Assembly: GCA_033439765.1 (NCBI GenBank)
Contig: JAULSN010000001.1
Coordinates: 2,790,001 to 2,854,000 of the forward strand
Reading direction: 5' to 3'
DNA: 64,000 nucleotides
Origin: Lasiosphaeria ovina
Lineage: Eukaryota; Ascomycota; Sordariomycetes; Sordariales; Lasiosphaeriaceae
The notes beneath the pieces were generated by a model, which had not been told where the DNA came from, searched no databases, and worked only from the letters and a program-made list of their open reading frames with translations. The position numbers were made by a program, and so were the translations under genes. Shown piece after piece: positions 1 to 13,108 of the stretch (within the stretch, counting starts at the first letter, position 1; every line of letters begins with the position of its first letter).

Positions 1-1736
1 GACGAGACTAAGACAAGACAGCCGGTTTGGCATGTGTGTGTGTGTATGTGTGTGTGTGTGTGGAGAGATAGAGAGAGGAGAGTACACTCATCCTCAGAGA
101 CAGACGCCGGAAGGAACAGCCATGCCGTCGGGAAAGACTGCCGAGGTTGAGGAGGAAGACCTGGGAAGGGACTAATCCGTGTACATTGTTTCTTTTTGCC
201 GCCCTGTTATAAACCACTTCTTACAGGCCCCTACCTGAAGGCCAGGTTAAAATATGTCTTGTGATTTCATGGCTGACTACCTTCTAACGCACCCTCCTTC
301 TTCCCCGGATTCTTACGACTGCACCCTTACCGATACCATCGTGGGAGTACTCTGTCTACATCTTCTTTCGTTCTTTCAAAGATCTCGAGCTCTGAGGTGA
401 TAATTTCGTTTCTTGTTCACGATATCTTGCCGGGATACCGGGTACCTATCTTCACGGTATATTTTGTTCCAAAAAAGCTCCTGATGAGGTTGCCCACGTA
501 ATAATGTACGTCTCTATCCACGAGGTGTTTCCATACACAGTTCCTACTATGTACCTTATTTGATTTCCATGGGGATGATTGCCGCTGCACGTCATTGCAC
601 ATACCTAGGTAGCACGGAGCGGCTTCTGTGGGGTGGTTTGGCCTACGTACAGTGTCCTCCTTACGACAAATACTCCTAATATTGTGTGCTGTATTGTATT
701 TCGCTTATCTACTAGAACTAGGAGTGACGGGATTTCCATGAGTTAGATTTCACACAGTGGTTGGATTAGAAACGGCTTACACCCATCATCATCACGCACG
801 CACTAAAACGAACATGGTTACCTGCATTTGCCGCGGTACAACCTAAGAGCCAAACAGTTGAACGCCTAGTATATTTATATATGAGACTTGGGTGGCCAGT
901 ATGTAGGTATCTCGTTGGTTTAATTCACGGTAGGGTGAGATAAATATCTATCATTATATAAGGAGAACATGCGTTGGCACGAGGGAGCATGGACCGAGAC
1001 TTTCCAAGAAAAAACATGCTAGTACACATACACAGTTCTTTGGGATTTGATTAGGTCCTCCTGTGCCTTGTTGCTATCATTAGACATTACCGTAGCTGCA
1101 CGGTTTATTTATGGCAGCCTGTTCTGCCTTTTGTCCCTTTTAGTAGCTAATTACAAGCTGCCAGCGAACCGCCGCCGTTACTATGAAAGGGTGCCGACAT
1201 GGATGGATAACCCGGTAGTGAACCCAAAAGCCCGGCCATCATCCACCTCATCGTCAACTACTACTGGGTATACTATGCTAAACCGCATCTGTAGCTTTGC
1301 CGCTTCCCTTGCCGTTCAGGGCACAAACGCAAGGTACTCGGAACTTAAATATGACTTTAGTTTTCAATGAGACGCGATGTGTTCGGCCACAATCGCACTA
1401 CCGAGCACGAACTCTGTTAGGTCGATGGGTCGCCATCTTCCGTGAGTGAGAGAAACCCCCTGAACAACCACGATCTCGGAAGGAAAACGGGACAGCCACT
1501 ACTTTCAACGACGCTTAACCACCCTCCATTACACCGATCCACCAAAACGCCCTGCCAAGTGTGCGTTCAGTGAACCAAACACCTTGATGCCAATGTGACC
1601 GCCTTAAATGCATAATGCCATGTTGTTCGTGCAAGTCATCAACAATAATTTTGTCCCTGAGCCAGCTGATCCGCAGTAGAAAGACAAAAGTGGAACCCGA
1701 CTAGTCGCAGAGGATTGAATGAAGCCGAGACCCGGG
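1..1736. other. Gene-free flank downstream of SCH9
   Basis: I see no supportable gene here. Open frames are short, lack family signatures and have no convincing splice structure. A (GT)n microsatellite lies at about 32-60. The part next to position 1736 should hold the SCH9 3' UTR. Confidence 0.5.
32..60. repeat. (GT)n microsatellite
   Basis: Alternating GT run with one interruption, at the left edge of the window. No coding context. Confidence 0.8.
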
Positions 1737-4491
1737 TTACATGTCGTCGAAGTTGGATGCGCCGAACATTTGCTCGTCGTTCGTATTCGTCTTCACAATC
1801 CCGCTCATCCGATTCGCGTTTCGGGGATCGAGATCGTGAAGATCGTCCCAGTCGTCGTCTTTCTTGGAGTTGCTGACATCATCCATGTCCTCATCCTCGT
1901 ACCTCATCTCAAACCGATCCTTCATGTGGTCTTCGAGCGCGCTCTCGTCAACAAACGTGAACCCTTGGAAGTTGGCCTGTACCGATGGGGAAAGGGGAGT
2001 AGATGTCGCAAATCCCTTGGCTAGGGCAGCCGCCCTCTCATTGAGCGACCCGTTGGTGTTGAGCGCGTTGGTGAATTCGGGGTCGAAGTACGACACATCG
2101 GTATCGTTCTTTAGCTGCGGCTTGAAAGGCGGCGTGATGAGCTTCTTGGAAAGAGCAATCCAGTCTATGTCCTGGAAGAAGGCGTGTCGCTTGAGCTCTT
2201 CAGCGTCATCCGTGGCACCAAGTCGGTGCTTCGGATTCCTATTAAGCAATCCCTTCACAAAATTTCGTCCTTCCAGGGAGAGGGTGTCGCGAGGAAACCT
2301 GACTTTGCCAAAGGCAATGTTCTTGTACATCTGCTGTGTGTCCTCGGCGTAGAAAGGGCTCCATCCGCAACACATCTCGAATACGAGGACGCCTAGGGAC
2401 CAGAAATCGACCATCTTGGTGTATCCAGCCTCATCCAAAAGCACCTCCGGGGCCAAGTACTCGGTTGTGCCGCAAAATGTGTTGGTTGTGTCATTCTTTG
2501 TCAGGTTAGCCTTTGATAACCCGAAGTCGCAGAGTGCAATGTGGCCATTCGCATCCAGCAGAATGTTTTCCGGCTTCAAGTCGCGGTAAACGATATCGTT
2601 CTGGTGCAGGTGTTGGATAGCAAGGATCAGCTCGGCGATGTAGAACTTGGCTCGCTTCTCCTCGAATTTGCCCTCCTTTTGCAGATGCCAGAAGAGTTCA
2701 CCGCCCGACATGTAGTCGGTGACCAAGTAGAGGTCTGAAGGCGTCTGGAAAGAAAACTTTAAGCCAACGATGAATGGCGAATCCGCCATGGCCGTGCGGA
2801 CCAAGATGTTTCGTTCGCCAACGGTGTGCGCGACCTCCTTCTTCTGTACGATGACCTTCTTGGAAAGAACCTTCATGGCGTAGATCCGCTTCGTGTCCTT
2901 CTTCCGAACCTGGTACACCTGGCCGAAGGTGCCTTTCCCGATGAGCCGCAAGATCTGAAAGTCTGCAGGTCCGAAGTGCTTCTGCTCGGTGCGATGGTAG
3001 AAGGCTTCAACGTATATCTCGCCCGTGGGTGTGTTTTCGATCATCGTATCGGCATTTCCCTTTAAGGGGAACCATCCCCGAATCGGCCCATCTCGCTCAG
3101 ACTGAGCCCGGAAATCCAAATGTCCGAGGAATTCCTCCCCAGATTGTCCGTTACCGTAGACAGAGATATCCACGAGCATGTCCGAGCCAACAACGTCACT
3201 GCTCAAGTCAGCAGGGGTGCTTCAACAGAACTTAAAGGTTCACGTACAAGAGAGCTTCGGCATCCCATTTGGGGTTTGCAAAGGATCGACGACCGTTGCG
3301 GTTCCGGAAAGTGGTATAGTCGGTAAGGCTAGTATTGCTGCTCTGTCTGCTTCGCATCGGGATGGCCATAGGTGGCCTGCCAGAGTCACTCCCTTGGCGC
3401 TGGATTGGAATACCTCCCATAGCAACGGCAGCGATGGCGGCCTCGTCATCGTCCTCTCCGGGGCGGGGGCCGCCAGAAATAAGCTCGCTGCGTTGGAAGA
3501 CAACGACGACATAGGGATCTTTGCACTTCCTCAACCCCCTCGCCTCGGCAATCTTGATGGTGAGCTTTCCCTTGGCGGCAGGCGCTTGTGCGCCCTCGGG
3601 AGCCGGCGTGTGGGTCACGGTGCGGTCAATCCTGTCTCCGTTTTCTTGTTGAGTGGGGGTGTCCTTTTGGGGTTCGGCGGGCGATGGTTGAGCGGTGGAT
3701 AGCGCACGGGTGGGGGTAGATGTACCGCTCTTGTTGGCCGAAACATCAGTTAGCTTCTTGAGGTGTACGACAGATGCGGACTCGTAAGAAACATGGCCGC
3801 CCCCAGAGCTAAAGGGTGAGCGGCTTGGAGAGTTCGGCACGGTAGAGGCACGCCCGGCAGGATTTGACAGGTGACGGGCGGACACGCTTGCTCCGTCAAC
3901 GGTGGTCGTCAAGGCCGCCAGAAGAGACTTTCTGCGTCCTTTGCCTCTTCCAAAGTCCGAGATGGTGAAATGACGGAGACTGACCGGTCGGGAAGCTGGG
4001 GGGGACCCAACCCTCGACTTCTGACCGCACGAATCGGCCGCGCGCAACGAAGACCGCTGCGAAGTCGGAGGGGTGGGATATGGATGCAGTAGGCCGGTCT
4101 CCTGGGGCGACGTCTCCAGGGACAGTCCCACCATCTCATGAGCCAGGAGAGGAGGGCCTTCATCTGACGAGGCAGAGGAGGACACCGGTTCAAGAGGGCT
4201 GAGTGGAAGCTGAGATGGGGAAGAAGCGTGCGAAGACTCCTCGACCTGGGGCGCGGCAGGCTCCGGCGGAGTCGCATTCTGCCCGCCGCCGCTCTTGAAG
4301 GAACTTGACAGCAACCGCTGAAAAGAGCTTGAACGAACCTGGTTGAAATAGCTCATTATACCCGGCAACCGCTTGTCGTGGAGATCTGGCTGCGGGGTCG
4401 CGACGCCCGACCGAGGTGTCTCGGATCCAAGCTGGTCGACTCCGTCGTCCTCTGCGGCGGCAGACCTGCTGCGCTTGTTAATACCCGCCAT
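1737..4491 (-). CDS. SCH9: AGC-family protein kinase SCH9 (C2 domain plus kinase)
   Basis: Two exons, complement(1737-3198, 3248-4491), 901 aa. The 49-nt intron 3199-3247 has a GTACGT donor, a CTGAC branch point and a CAG acceptor; removing it restores the C2-domain reading (..EALF-DVVGSDM..). Residues 1-300 are Ser/Pro-rich and disordered. A C2 domain begins near residue 309 and continues across the junction. The kinase domain starts near 495: glycine loop 502-507 (GKGTFG), lysine K524, catalytic D621 in the RDLKPEN motif, DFG 639-641, activation-loop Thr about 655 before the FCGTTEY motif. The hydrophobic motif (FxxFTF, Thr 829) lies in the tail. In yeast and filamentous fungi SCH9 acts in TORC1/nutrient signalling, stress resistance and growth; activation-loop and hydrophobic-motif phosphorylation are expected from the family. 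All catalytic residues are present, so the gene looks functional. Confidence 0.95.
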
Positions 4492-6046
4492 AGCAACAAC
4501 AGTGGCGAAATCGTAAGCGTGCTTTTTAATGAAGCGCGAAGGCCCAGATCGCGTGTGAAATGGGTATGAGAAAGAGGCACAGCAAAGAGAAAGATGAAGG
4601 CGGTCGTGGGAAATTCGCTAGCTCATGATGACTACTCAGGTTGGGCTGCGTGAGGGGGAAGGGAGGCCAAGTTCCAGAGCTGATGAGTTGTCTCGGGCAG
4701 AGGGGTTGGATGTGGATAGGTACTCCGTCAATGACGAAGACTGGACGGAAAATTTCCTTGAAATTCTTGGTCTACCAAACCCAGACAGACGGTAGTCAGA
4801 AATCAAGGGAAAGAACCAAAACCAAAAATGCAGTGAGTTTTCAGTCAGGAACGCATGGCAAAGGCAAAATACAAGTGCAAGGAAGCAAGCATATTCGACG
4901 TGCGTGCCGAGGGGGAAAACCCTTCAAGCCGAGAATTTTTCGACCCTCCAAGCGCAGAGGTCAGCATGCACCCTTGATGCTTGCCATGTGGTTGTGGAGG
5001 GTCCGGGAGTGGGAGGTGGGGGGAGGGGGGGGGGGGGGGGAAGGGAGGCCGATTCCGACCATTTCCAGCATGCAGCGGCCCAATTCCAAGTTCCCAAGAT
5101 CGGGTCGGACAGAGGGGAGGGGTGAGCGGATCGATCAGGGTTACTTCGTCCAAGTCCGCTCAGTCAGCGAGTCAGGCTCATCAACTTGATAAGCCCTCGC
5201 ATGGCCCAGCAGCGTCCGCAACCGCGCCAAAATCAAATCTTGGTGCGGCGGTGGGTTTTGCATGTGCAAATCAAATATTGATGCGGCATATACGCACACT
5301 GATGCGCCTATGGTGTGCCAGCATCCCAGCGCTGCGCTGCTTGTTAGGGAGCTTCCGGTGAGCGGAGCCGACCCCCAGCACTAAGTGCCTCCCGCTCCAT
5401 CAGAGACACTGGGACGACTTGCGATGACGGCGCTGCCGACTCAACCAGCCTATGGCATCCGAGGCAAGGCAAGGCAAGGCAGAGAGAGGGTTCCAGAGGA
5501 TGGATAGGTGGAAGTACGGATATTTCACAACATATGCCGTTAGTTGGCCCGCCCCCGCCCCCGCCCCCCAGGTTGAGATAGCCGAGTGCACTATTGGGGG
5601 AAATGCACAGGCCGAGGTCCAACTTTGACACAGCCGTGTTTGACGAGGCCTAGTGATGCTAGCACTACTAGGAAGGCTAACATTTGCTTTGTTTTGAAAG
5701 TGTGCATGGCCTGGGAATGAAACTTGGAGGTTTTTTTTTTTCTTTGGAGGGGGGGGGCGCGCCTCAGTAGGCGGGATGCGAACAGGCAGTGGGTTGCGGC
5801 TAAATTGATGCCGGCCTTCTGGAAGCCCGCAAGAAGCCGCCGCCACTTTGGGAGGGTAAAGTGATGGCAGCCGCCGTCCAGAAAGAGGCATGCCGAAGCA
5901 CAGCAGCCCGGATGCAAGGCCAGTGACCAAGCGAGAAGACGCTCTGACGAACGAGGCAGAAAGAACATAGGTCAGGGTGCTTTGGGCGTGACGGGAGGTG
6001 GTGCCGGGAAGAGGAGTGCGGTGCGCAATGCCGCAACGTAACATAC
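4492..6046. other. SCH9 upstream region, probable long 5' leader
   Basis: About 1.5 kb upstream of the SCH9 start with long G and C homopolymer runs (near 5020-5040 and 5747-5757) and CT/GA-rich tracts. The open frames are low complexity and I do not support any as a gene. It may be the promoter and transcribed leader of SCH9. Confidence 0.4.
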
Positions 6047-6150
6047 CTTGACATCATGGCCTGGGTTGCTCTCCTCAGCAGGTCGAAACCTCCCGCGCCG
6101 CCGGCAGAGGGTGCAGCAGCGGCAGCAGTGTCTCCTGCGGGGCCCGACAT
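6047..6150 (-). other. Possible short coding exon or uORF exon upstream of SCH9
   Basis: On the minus strand an ATG at 6150 opens a frame with an Ala/Gly-rich stretch followed by GGFDLLRRATQAMMS, and ends at a good donor (GTATGT, G at 6046). The last part reads like an amphipathic protein helix rather than random translation. I could not find the partner exon between 4500 and 6040. It could be the first exon of a small gene, or an upstream reading frame in a spliced SCH9 leader. Weakly supported. Confidence 0.25.
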
Positions 6151-9100
6151 TTTGCCTCGCTCAGCGACGCGCTGCGATAACAGGTGGCCCGAATCGGAGA
6201 CAGGCGTCGATGTGATGGGCCACGGTGGGCTCTTCGTCGCCGGCGAAGTCGACTCTCGGATGTCGAGCACGGTGGCGGGCTGCAAGCGGTAAGGTGACTG
6301 GTGGAAAGAAAGAAGAAAGAAAGAGGAAGACCGTTTAGTTGCGTGGAAGAGTCAAAGGTTCGCGAGTGGATTCGCGGGTTGGGTTGGATTGGGGGACATT
6401 TACTAGTATGAGAGGGGGGCCTTCCAAAGAGTTAAAAATGCCCGTGGTAAGGTTGTGGAGGGCGAGGGGGCGCTTACCGCGATTTCCAGGTTCTGCCCAA
6501 AGGCGCCCCGCGCTCTTGGGAAGCCTGCCCGGGCAGTACAGTACAGTACAGTACGTAGTGCGCGGTGTACGAACAGTGTCAAAGCGACCACTAGGACTGC
6601 AGATGATGTGCAGGTAATGAGGGTGGTTCGGGCGCTCGCCCAGGTGAGTACCGAGACCTTCCGAACCTTTACTGCAGTAAGGCGTGGCGGGGGGGCAAGT
6701 CAGGTCGGTCGGTCGTCTCATGGATGGATTTCAGCCACTTGATTCGGAGCCCGTGATAACCGCCGGACGCTTCAGTCTCTCACGAAACGTGTTTTGGGCT
6801 GCGAGTCGCTCGCTGGCTGGCACAGGCATCCAATGCGGGGACTGGAGTCTGTCGCCTGTCGACTGGCGACTGAAGAGCCCTGTTGCTGCACGTCGACAAG
6901 CCCGCGGGATACGAGACAGCTCTAGGTAGGTCTAGGGCTCTAGGGCTGATATGACACGACGAAGACGACGACGACGAGTTACGGCCAAGATGGAGCTCCG
7001 TGGTGCCCGGCTAGGTCTATGCGCAAGCTCGTTGGCCTCTGGGAGTGGCGTGTTGGCGATGCGGGCACGACAAGGACAGGCAGGGCAGGGCAGGGCAGGG
7101 CAGCAAAACCGCGGATTCGTCCATACAAGGCCCCGTCTTTTGCGCGTGCCAAAGTGTGGCGAGGACCCTCTCCTGCATGGGATTGACAGCTCCAGACCTA
7201 GAGCCTAGAGAAGGCGATAATTCGGTAAAGCGGGCGACCTAAGGTAGGTAACACTTCGACTCTCTCTCCACAAGTTCCCGTCGGTCAGCTTGGCCAGCCC
7301 CGAAACTGGAAGCGATAATACGTAACAGAAGCGGGCAGCCTGCGAGCTTCTCAGAGATTGGTTGCAAGGACGAAACAGACAACCAGTCACAGAAACAGAA
7401 ACAGAATCCACGATGATGGGTTTTCGGGTCCTAACCGAGAGTGATATTACCTTCCCATCTCAAGACAAGCTTTCCACGCCAGCCATCCATCAACTTGAGT
7501 CAAGGTCCGGCTATTTTTAATCCTTCTGTGAGGGGCCGCGACCAGGCCAAACGCGTCAGGTCAGGGCAACCCCCGTTGGCCATAAATGAATGGCCAGCCA
7601 TATTGGCCAGCCAGCTCTGGACCTGAGACCCAAGCTCGCTCCAACACGTTTGGTCTTTGGTGCAAGAGGTTCAAATCGATATCCGGCACTGCATCGGCAC
7701 TCCGTTCCCGTCTGTGCAAAGCAAGGTACCTAGGTATACAAGGTAAAATAGTGCGTACTACTCAGTATGTACATGCATGTACTGAATGCTCTGAATACTC
7801 TGTGCATACATAATTGTCTCAGCTTGTCAGATGCCAAGCCTCCCGCGTTAGCACGGCACGGTGATGTGACCACCTTACTGCGTAGGCACATACACTACTG
7901 GATCGACATAGACATAGGCCTGGGAAATTCCATTCTGGGCTCGACCGAACTGCCCATGCCACACCTAGAAGCATCGATTTGGGCAGCCAGGGTGACTTGG
8001 TGTGGTGTGGCGAGCCCCGAAAGCGGACAGTCAAAGTACGGCCGATGCCGATGCCGATGCCGATGCAACTACCTACCTACCTGAGGGAGTTCACGGGGGA
8101 TGGGATGGTATCCGGAGACGGGGAAATTATTATTATTGGCCTCATGCATACCACCTACCTGCCTACCTACCTACCTTCCCAAGGTACATACCTGCGGATG
8201 CTTTCAAGCTCTTTGCCGACCTGGAACGCATGCCTTGCCGTGGACTCGGACCTCTCCGGCAACATGGTCCGTATTATAAGAGACCGAGCTGTGTGGTGTA
8301 GTGACCCGAGCTCGCTCGCAGCGCAGTGTCAATGTCTACCCGAGTTACGTACTTTCTTATAAAGCGGAGACGCAGCGGTCCAGATTTGTCTCGGGTCGTT
8401 GGCGTTGGCGGCCTAGACCTAGACTTGTTGGTCGTCATCCATTATTCTTTTTTATGTGAGTCTGATGACTAGAGCTGGAACTGGATATAAGCCTAGACTG
8501 GGCCAGATCTTTGGTCTGGGACTTTCTGGCCAGCCAGCCAGCCCTCAACAACCCGCCCTCTACCCTTTTAAAGAGAGACGCGGCCCCTCCTTTTACAACG
8601 CCGCCCTCAGGTCGACGACTCGATGCAAGAGACAGAGAACTGTGAGCAAGCACAAGGCGTGCATTGCATGCCGGTCATACCCAGCCATAGGTAATCCAAG
8701 ACGGGCGTGCATATGTGCGAGCCGGATTTCCGACTCACAGTCCCGCTCCCGCAGAATGCGCTGTGCGCTTGGTTGCTTCGTGGGCTTTGACGCCGCCGGC
8801 AACGGCAATGTCCTGTCTTTCTTGGGTAGTAGCTGTGGTTGGAACCTCAGCTTGTATGTCTGCATGCAAGGGATGGATGGATAGACGGCCCTGTTCGGCT
8901 TCTCCTTCCGCACAAGCCCAACAAGCTAGTTTTTGGCAAAGACAAAAAGTCCTGGGTAAGTCGGGTAATAGCTAAGAACGGAGGAGTTGTTTTGAGGCTA
9001 ACAGCCTGGGAGTTTCCAAAGCCTATTGCACGCTATTCCCCCCTCCCACCCCCCCCCCCCAGCTTGCCTTGCCTACCCTGTTTTGAAGAGCAAGACTTTC

Positions 9101-11008
9101 CTCGGTGGGATCTGCCCCTATCTATACATATACATATATCAGCCGGGCCCAGGCCGGGGCAGCTTCTCGGTGCGGAGTGGAAAAGGTTACCCTACGCGAC
9201 CCGATCGGCCGGATCTGAAGCATGTCGTTCCCATTTTGCCTCAAAGCCCCCTACCTAGCTAGATCCGCTGAAGTTCAGCCTCTCGGCAACTACAACTACC
9301 TACCGAGGGTATCTGTAGGTGTGCCGTCCCATGTTCTGTGCTGCGCGCGACGCCAAGTCCGGACGTCTGGGTTGAGTCTCGTTTGTCCGGTTTCGAAACC
9401 ATCCATATCCAGGCAGTGAGAGGTGACTCGGTACTGTTCTTGGCAATCCGTCCGCGTCCGCGTCCGCGTCCGCGATGCGGAATACCTTACCTTATTAGCC
9501 CTGTTGCTGTATCCGTATCCGTACTGTTGCAAGGACAAGGACTCCAGTATCCCCTTGGCCTTGGGCTCGGCACCGGTCAAACTCGTCTGCGAATTTGTCA
9601 AATATAACCAATCAAGACGTTTTTCCTTTGCATCGCTAACAGTCTTCCCCGGTGATCATTTGCCAAAACTACCTTGGCTTACACGGTAATTTCTCCGGTG
9701 CCGAGGCCAAGGACTCCAGTATGTAGGGTGGCAGGGGGCGGTATTCAGGGGAGCCTTTTTGACGGCAGTCGTGGTTTGGCCAAGCGGTCGAGGCGATGCC
9801 GAGACGGTCGAGGCCCCCAACATCGACTACGTCCCGAAGGAGACTCCTTTTTTTGACTTTTGGCCTGCTCATTACAGGGCGTGTCGCAACATGCTGACGG
9901 GCGAGCTACTACGGGTTTCCAACAACGCGCCTCGATCGCGGCCAAGGGGCGTAAAGAGCCCAGTGAGATGACGGCCCCAGGTATGTATGCACAACACACA
10001 TACGGAAAAGATATCTCCATATCCGCACCCCCTCCCCCACAAGTAAGCCTGCCCAAATCGGCCCTTTGAGGCAAACCCGGCTTCTCCCGCAATATCAACG
10101 GCCCGCCACGAGCTTACTACCTGCTACCATAAACAGCCAACCAGCTCTGTCTTCGGAGCATCTACCTATCATTAATAGTGCGTATTCGCCGCTCGTGCTG
10201 CTATATTCTAGCTGGTCGAATGCATGGTTCCCAAACCGGCCAGGAGATACTCGGTATACAGCCGTGTCTTCGTACTTGCGGTCTGGCCTCGAGATAGTAG
10301 ACTAGTAGGTAGATGCAGTCTGGTTGCACAGGATCTCCGTCTCTCAGCGTACGGTGTCATCAGCGCTGCACGCACGTCATCCATCCCTTTCCAGGCCCCC
10401 GTTCGATAGACATAGACAGAATTTGCCTCCTCTCGTGTTGGTGTTGGACAGCCGCCCACGCAAATCGGCTTCAGGTCTGTCGCTCTATCTACGAGCGAGC
10501 TAGCTGAGCGGCAGCCTTTCCGAAGTCCGCCTCCCCTTTTCGACACATTTGCGGTTGCGCAAGGCACATTCCAGGACAAGCCTTGGTATATTGTGTGTGT
10601 GTGTGTGTTGTACTTGAAAGTACAGTTACACAGGCCGGGATGTTCACACCGGTTCCCAAAAAGGTAAAAAAGGAACTGGACGCTCAAAAAGCATAGACTC
10701 CAGTCAACTGTTAACCTTTGCGTAATGTGTGTATTCGTACGTACTCCGTACAACCACACGTTTCATTTTGACCCGAAGTTCTGGTAGTATCCCAACATTT
10801 GAAAGAAATACAAACAAACATCTGTAAAGCTTTCCACTCAACGCCCCCAAAATGATGCGCCCAGTGGGTGAGGAAATACCCGTGACCTTCCAATCTACCA
10901 GCTCGATCAGTATCTTAGTTTTATGTCAATATCCCCCGGCATGGGTGGTAATTTTAGGAGGGTGATGAAATACATTCGCCATAACTCCTAATCCCGCCCC
11001 TCGCTCTC
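6151..11008. other. 4.9-kb gene-poor stretch with many simple repeats
   Basis: No frame in this stretch shows a recognisable family, a signal peptide or a consistent exon series. It holds several short tandem arrays: CAGTA units near 6535-6555, GGGCA units at 7078-7103, GATGCC units near 8043-8066, CTAC/CCTA arrays near 8068-8084 and 8150-8176, a poly-C tract near 9046-9060, CGTCCG units at about 9446-9474, and (GT)n near 10594-10610. A non-coding RNA or a poorly conserved gene cannot be excluded. Confidence 0.45.
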
Positions 11009-11454
11009 TCACGCGGCGGCGTTGGCACGAATGTCGGCGATAAGCTCCTGGAGCCGGCGCTCCGTCTCCGCAGTGACGCCCAAGGGATACTGCCGGGGCA
11101 AGACCCGGCGCGGCAGCAGCGGGTCTGGGTACTCGGCTGTAGTATATACGTAACGATGGACATGCCGTTAGAATCACAAACTACAAAACCCCTTACTATA
11201 AAAAAAATTTCGTGTTTCATTCTTCTCGTACCGATATTGAACTTTTGGTCCGAGAGGCGCATCTTGGCCATCTCGTACTCGTCCCTGAACTTCTTGGTGT
11301 TCCACGCCGCGGGACCGGCGCCGGCTTTGGCCGCTGCTGCTGCTACATCCGCCAGCTTGCCGCCGCCACTGCTGTTGTTTTGGAGGAGATCTGGGAGAGG
11401 CACCCCCTTGGTGGAGTTGACCGTGGTGTCCGACATCATCTCATCCGAGTTCAT
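11009..11454 (-). CDS. Small conserved-looking fungal protein, 116 aa
   Basis: Exons complement(11009-11136, 11232-11454). The intron 11137-11231 runs from GTACGA to CTACAG and joins ..KFNI-A-EYPDPLLPR.. in frame. The product has an Asn/Ser-rich N-terminus, an Ala-rich segment, a charged helix (KKFRDEYEMAKMRLSDQKF) and a C-terminal helix (ETERRLQELIADIRANAAA). No signal peptide or membrane segment is seen. The clean codon-phase join and the amphipathic helices argue that the gene is real. I do not recognise the family; it may be a subunit of a larger complex, but that is a guess. Confidence 0.7.
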
Positions 11455-12194
11455 TGCGCGTGTGTCCCGTCTCTCTTTCTGTGTCTTTCGTTGCGACTTC
11501 TGCGGGAAGTTGGAATGTGTCAAAATTCTCCTGAAGGAATTGTAAATGGAAGTGGAGGGTAGGGGATGAAAATGACAAGAGATCACTAGGTCGGACCGGG
11601 TGGGGGTTGGCGACGAAGAGGAAGCAATGTGACAGGGCTAATGACATGGAGTGGAAGATGGTTGATGGATTTTCGGACACTTTATTAGGCAACATACCCT
11701 GGCTTATGTTTGTCTCGCTGAGCCTGTGTTCTAGGCAGTTTGATAATGACGGGATCGAGGTTGTAATTCTTCACAAAAGCCAAGTTCAATAAACTGGACT
11801 CTGACGGTGTTGCTCAAGCTCTGTCCTCGGATGGGTACTTGTCTACCTTACTTGTCTGCTTTCCTCGTGAAGTTAGTTGTACTTTGTCGTGTGTAGAAGC
11901 TCCGATCTTGAGTCCGTTGAGCAGGCCGACACCCCTGTCTTCAGTCGACATCGGGTCCGTGCACATAGCGGGGCTTGCGGGGAGAGGGAGGGAGGGTGCG
12001 GCCGTGTTGACTTTGACTTCGTGGGTTTCGCAGCCGAATCGAAATACAAGTTTCTAAATAACACTCTGTCAACCAAACATTGGCAAATCTGCGGCGACAT
12101 TGGCCAAGCCATATTATTATCGAGAGACCTACATCATATAACCCAAACTATCGTGTAATTCACAACACTATATCACACTATATCAGCAGACGCA
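11455..12194. promoter_or_regulatory. Divergent promoter region
   Basis: 740 bp between the divergently transcribed 116-aa gene (minus) and the SUZ-domain gene (plus). The part next to 12194 is A/T-rich, with two copies of CACTATATCA at about 12165-12184 just before the start codon. No named regulatory motif could be assigned. Confidence 0.4.
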
Positions 12195-13065
12195 ATGGCA
12201 AGACACGACGACATCCCTGACGCCTGGGATGACGAGGACTTTGAGGCGAAGGCGGACCGCGTAGCGAAAGAGGACCGAGGCCCCGAGACAGAGACAGTAT
12301 CACCACCCATGACGCGCGCAGAGCGGATGGCGAAGCATGCCGAGACCCAGCGGCAGCTGTGGGAGTCGGCGTATGTGCAAATCTCCAGTCCCATTGCTTT
12401 GCTTCGTCCCGTTACATCTAGAGCCTTGGTCTGACATGACACGTTGCCCTTGCAGAGAGACCGAGGAGGAGCCCAGCTTTCTGCCGGTCAATAGTAATGT
12501 CCCTCCTCTCGCAACGCCGTTCAAGCCGGCGGTGAAGCTCCTCAGCCGAAAGCCAGCACAGACCGACGACGACGAAGACGACGAGGCGCAGACGAATCAG
12601 CCGACGCCCGAGGAAATCCGGCTGCGCCAACAGCGCGAGCTCGAAGAGAAGCAGCGACGCTACGAAGAAGCCCGTGCTAGAATATTTGGCGATTCTAACC
12701 CTTCCTCGGGACAGTCGACGCCAGGCAACACGACACCCCCGCAAGCCCACGAAGGCCGGCAGGGCTTCAGGGGGAGAGGCCGCGGCCGCGGAGGCGGAGG
12801 CGCTTATCGCAACGACCGGGGACAAGACAGCCAAGTCCGTCGCCCGCAAACGAATCAACAGCCCTCGAGGGAGCTCTTTGACCCAGCATCCTCACCAAGG
12901 CCGGGATTTGGCGCCCAAAACCGCAGCGGAGACGAGTCGCCTCAGCAGTCAGGCCGATCGGGCACGCCACGAGCTGACGACCAAATTATTCGGTCACCAC
13001 GAGGTCCAGACGGCAGCGGAAGGGGTGGGTTTGGCTTCGCTCGGCGCGGAGCCAAGGATAATTGA
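12195..13065 (+). CDS. SUZ-domain RNA-binding protein
   Basis: Exons 12195-12370 and 12456-13065, 261 aa. The intron has a GTATGT donor and a TTGCAG acceptor and joins ..WESA-ETEEEPS.. in frame. The N-terminus is acidic (DDIPDAWDDEDFEAKADRV). A central basic helix with the SUZ signature follows (KPAVKLLSRKP, then REL..KQRRYEEARARIFG). The C-terminal third is disordered and rich in RG/RGG and Ser/Pro (RGRGRGRGGGG), ending in GRGGFGFARRG. SUZ domains bind RNA and RGG tails support RNA binding, so a cytoplasmic mRNA-associated role is likely. Only 43 bp separate its stop from that of convergent NAR1, so the 3' ends of the two transcripts probably overlap. Confidence 0.85.
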
Positions 13066-13108
13066 TTATTTTTACTCTCGTGGAGAATGCAGGTCCCGGG
13101 CATGGCTC

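Noticed and set aside
4641..5361. Several overlapping plus-strand frames
   Set aside because: Low-complexity Gly/Arg-rich translations of a G-rich leader; no start context, no homology pattern.
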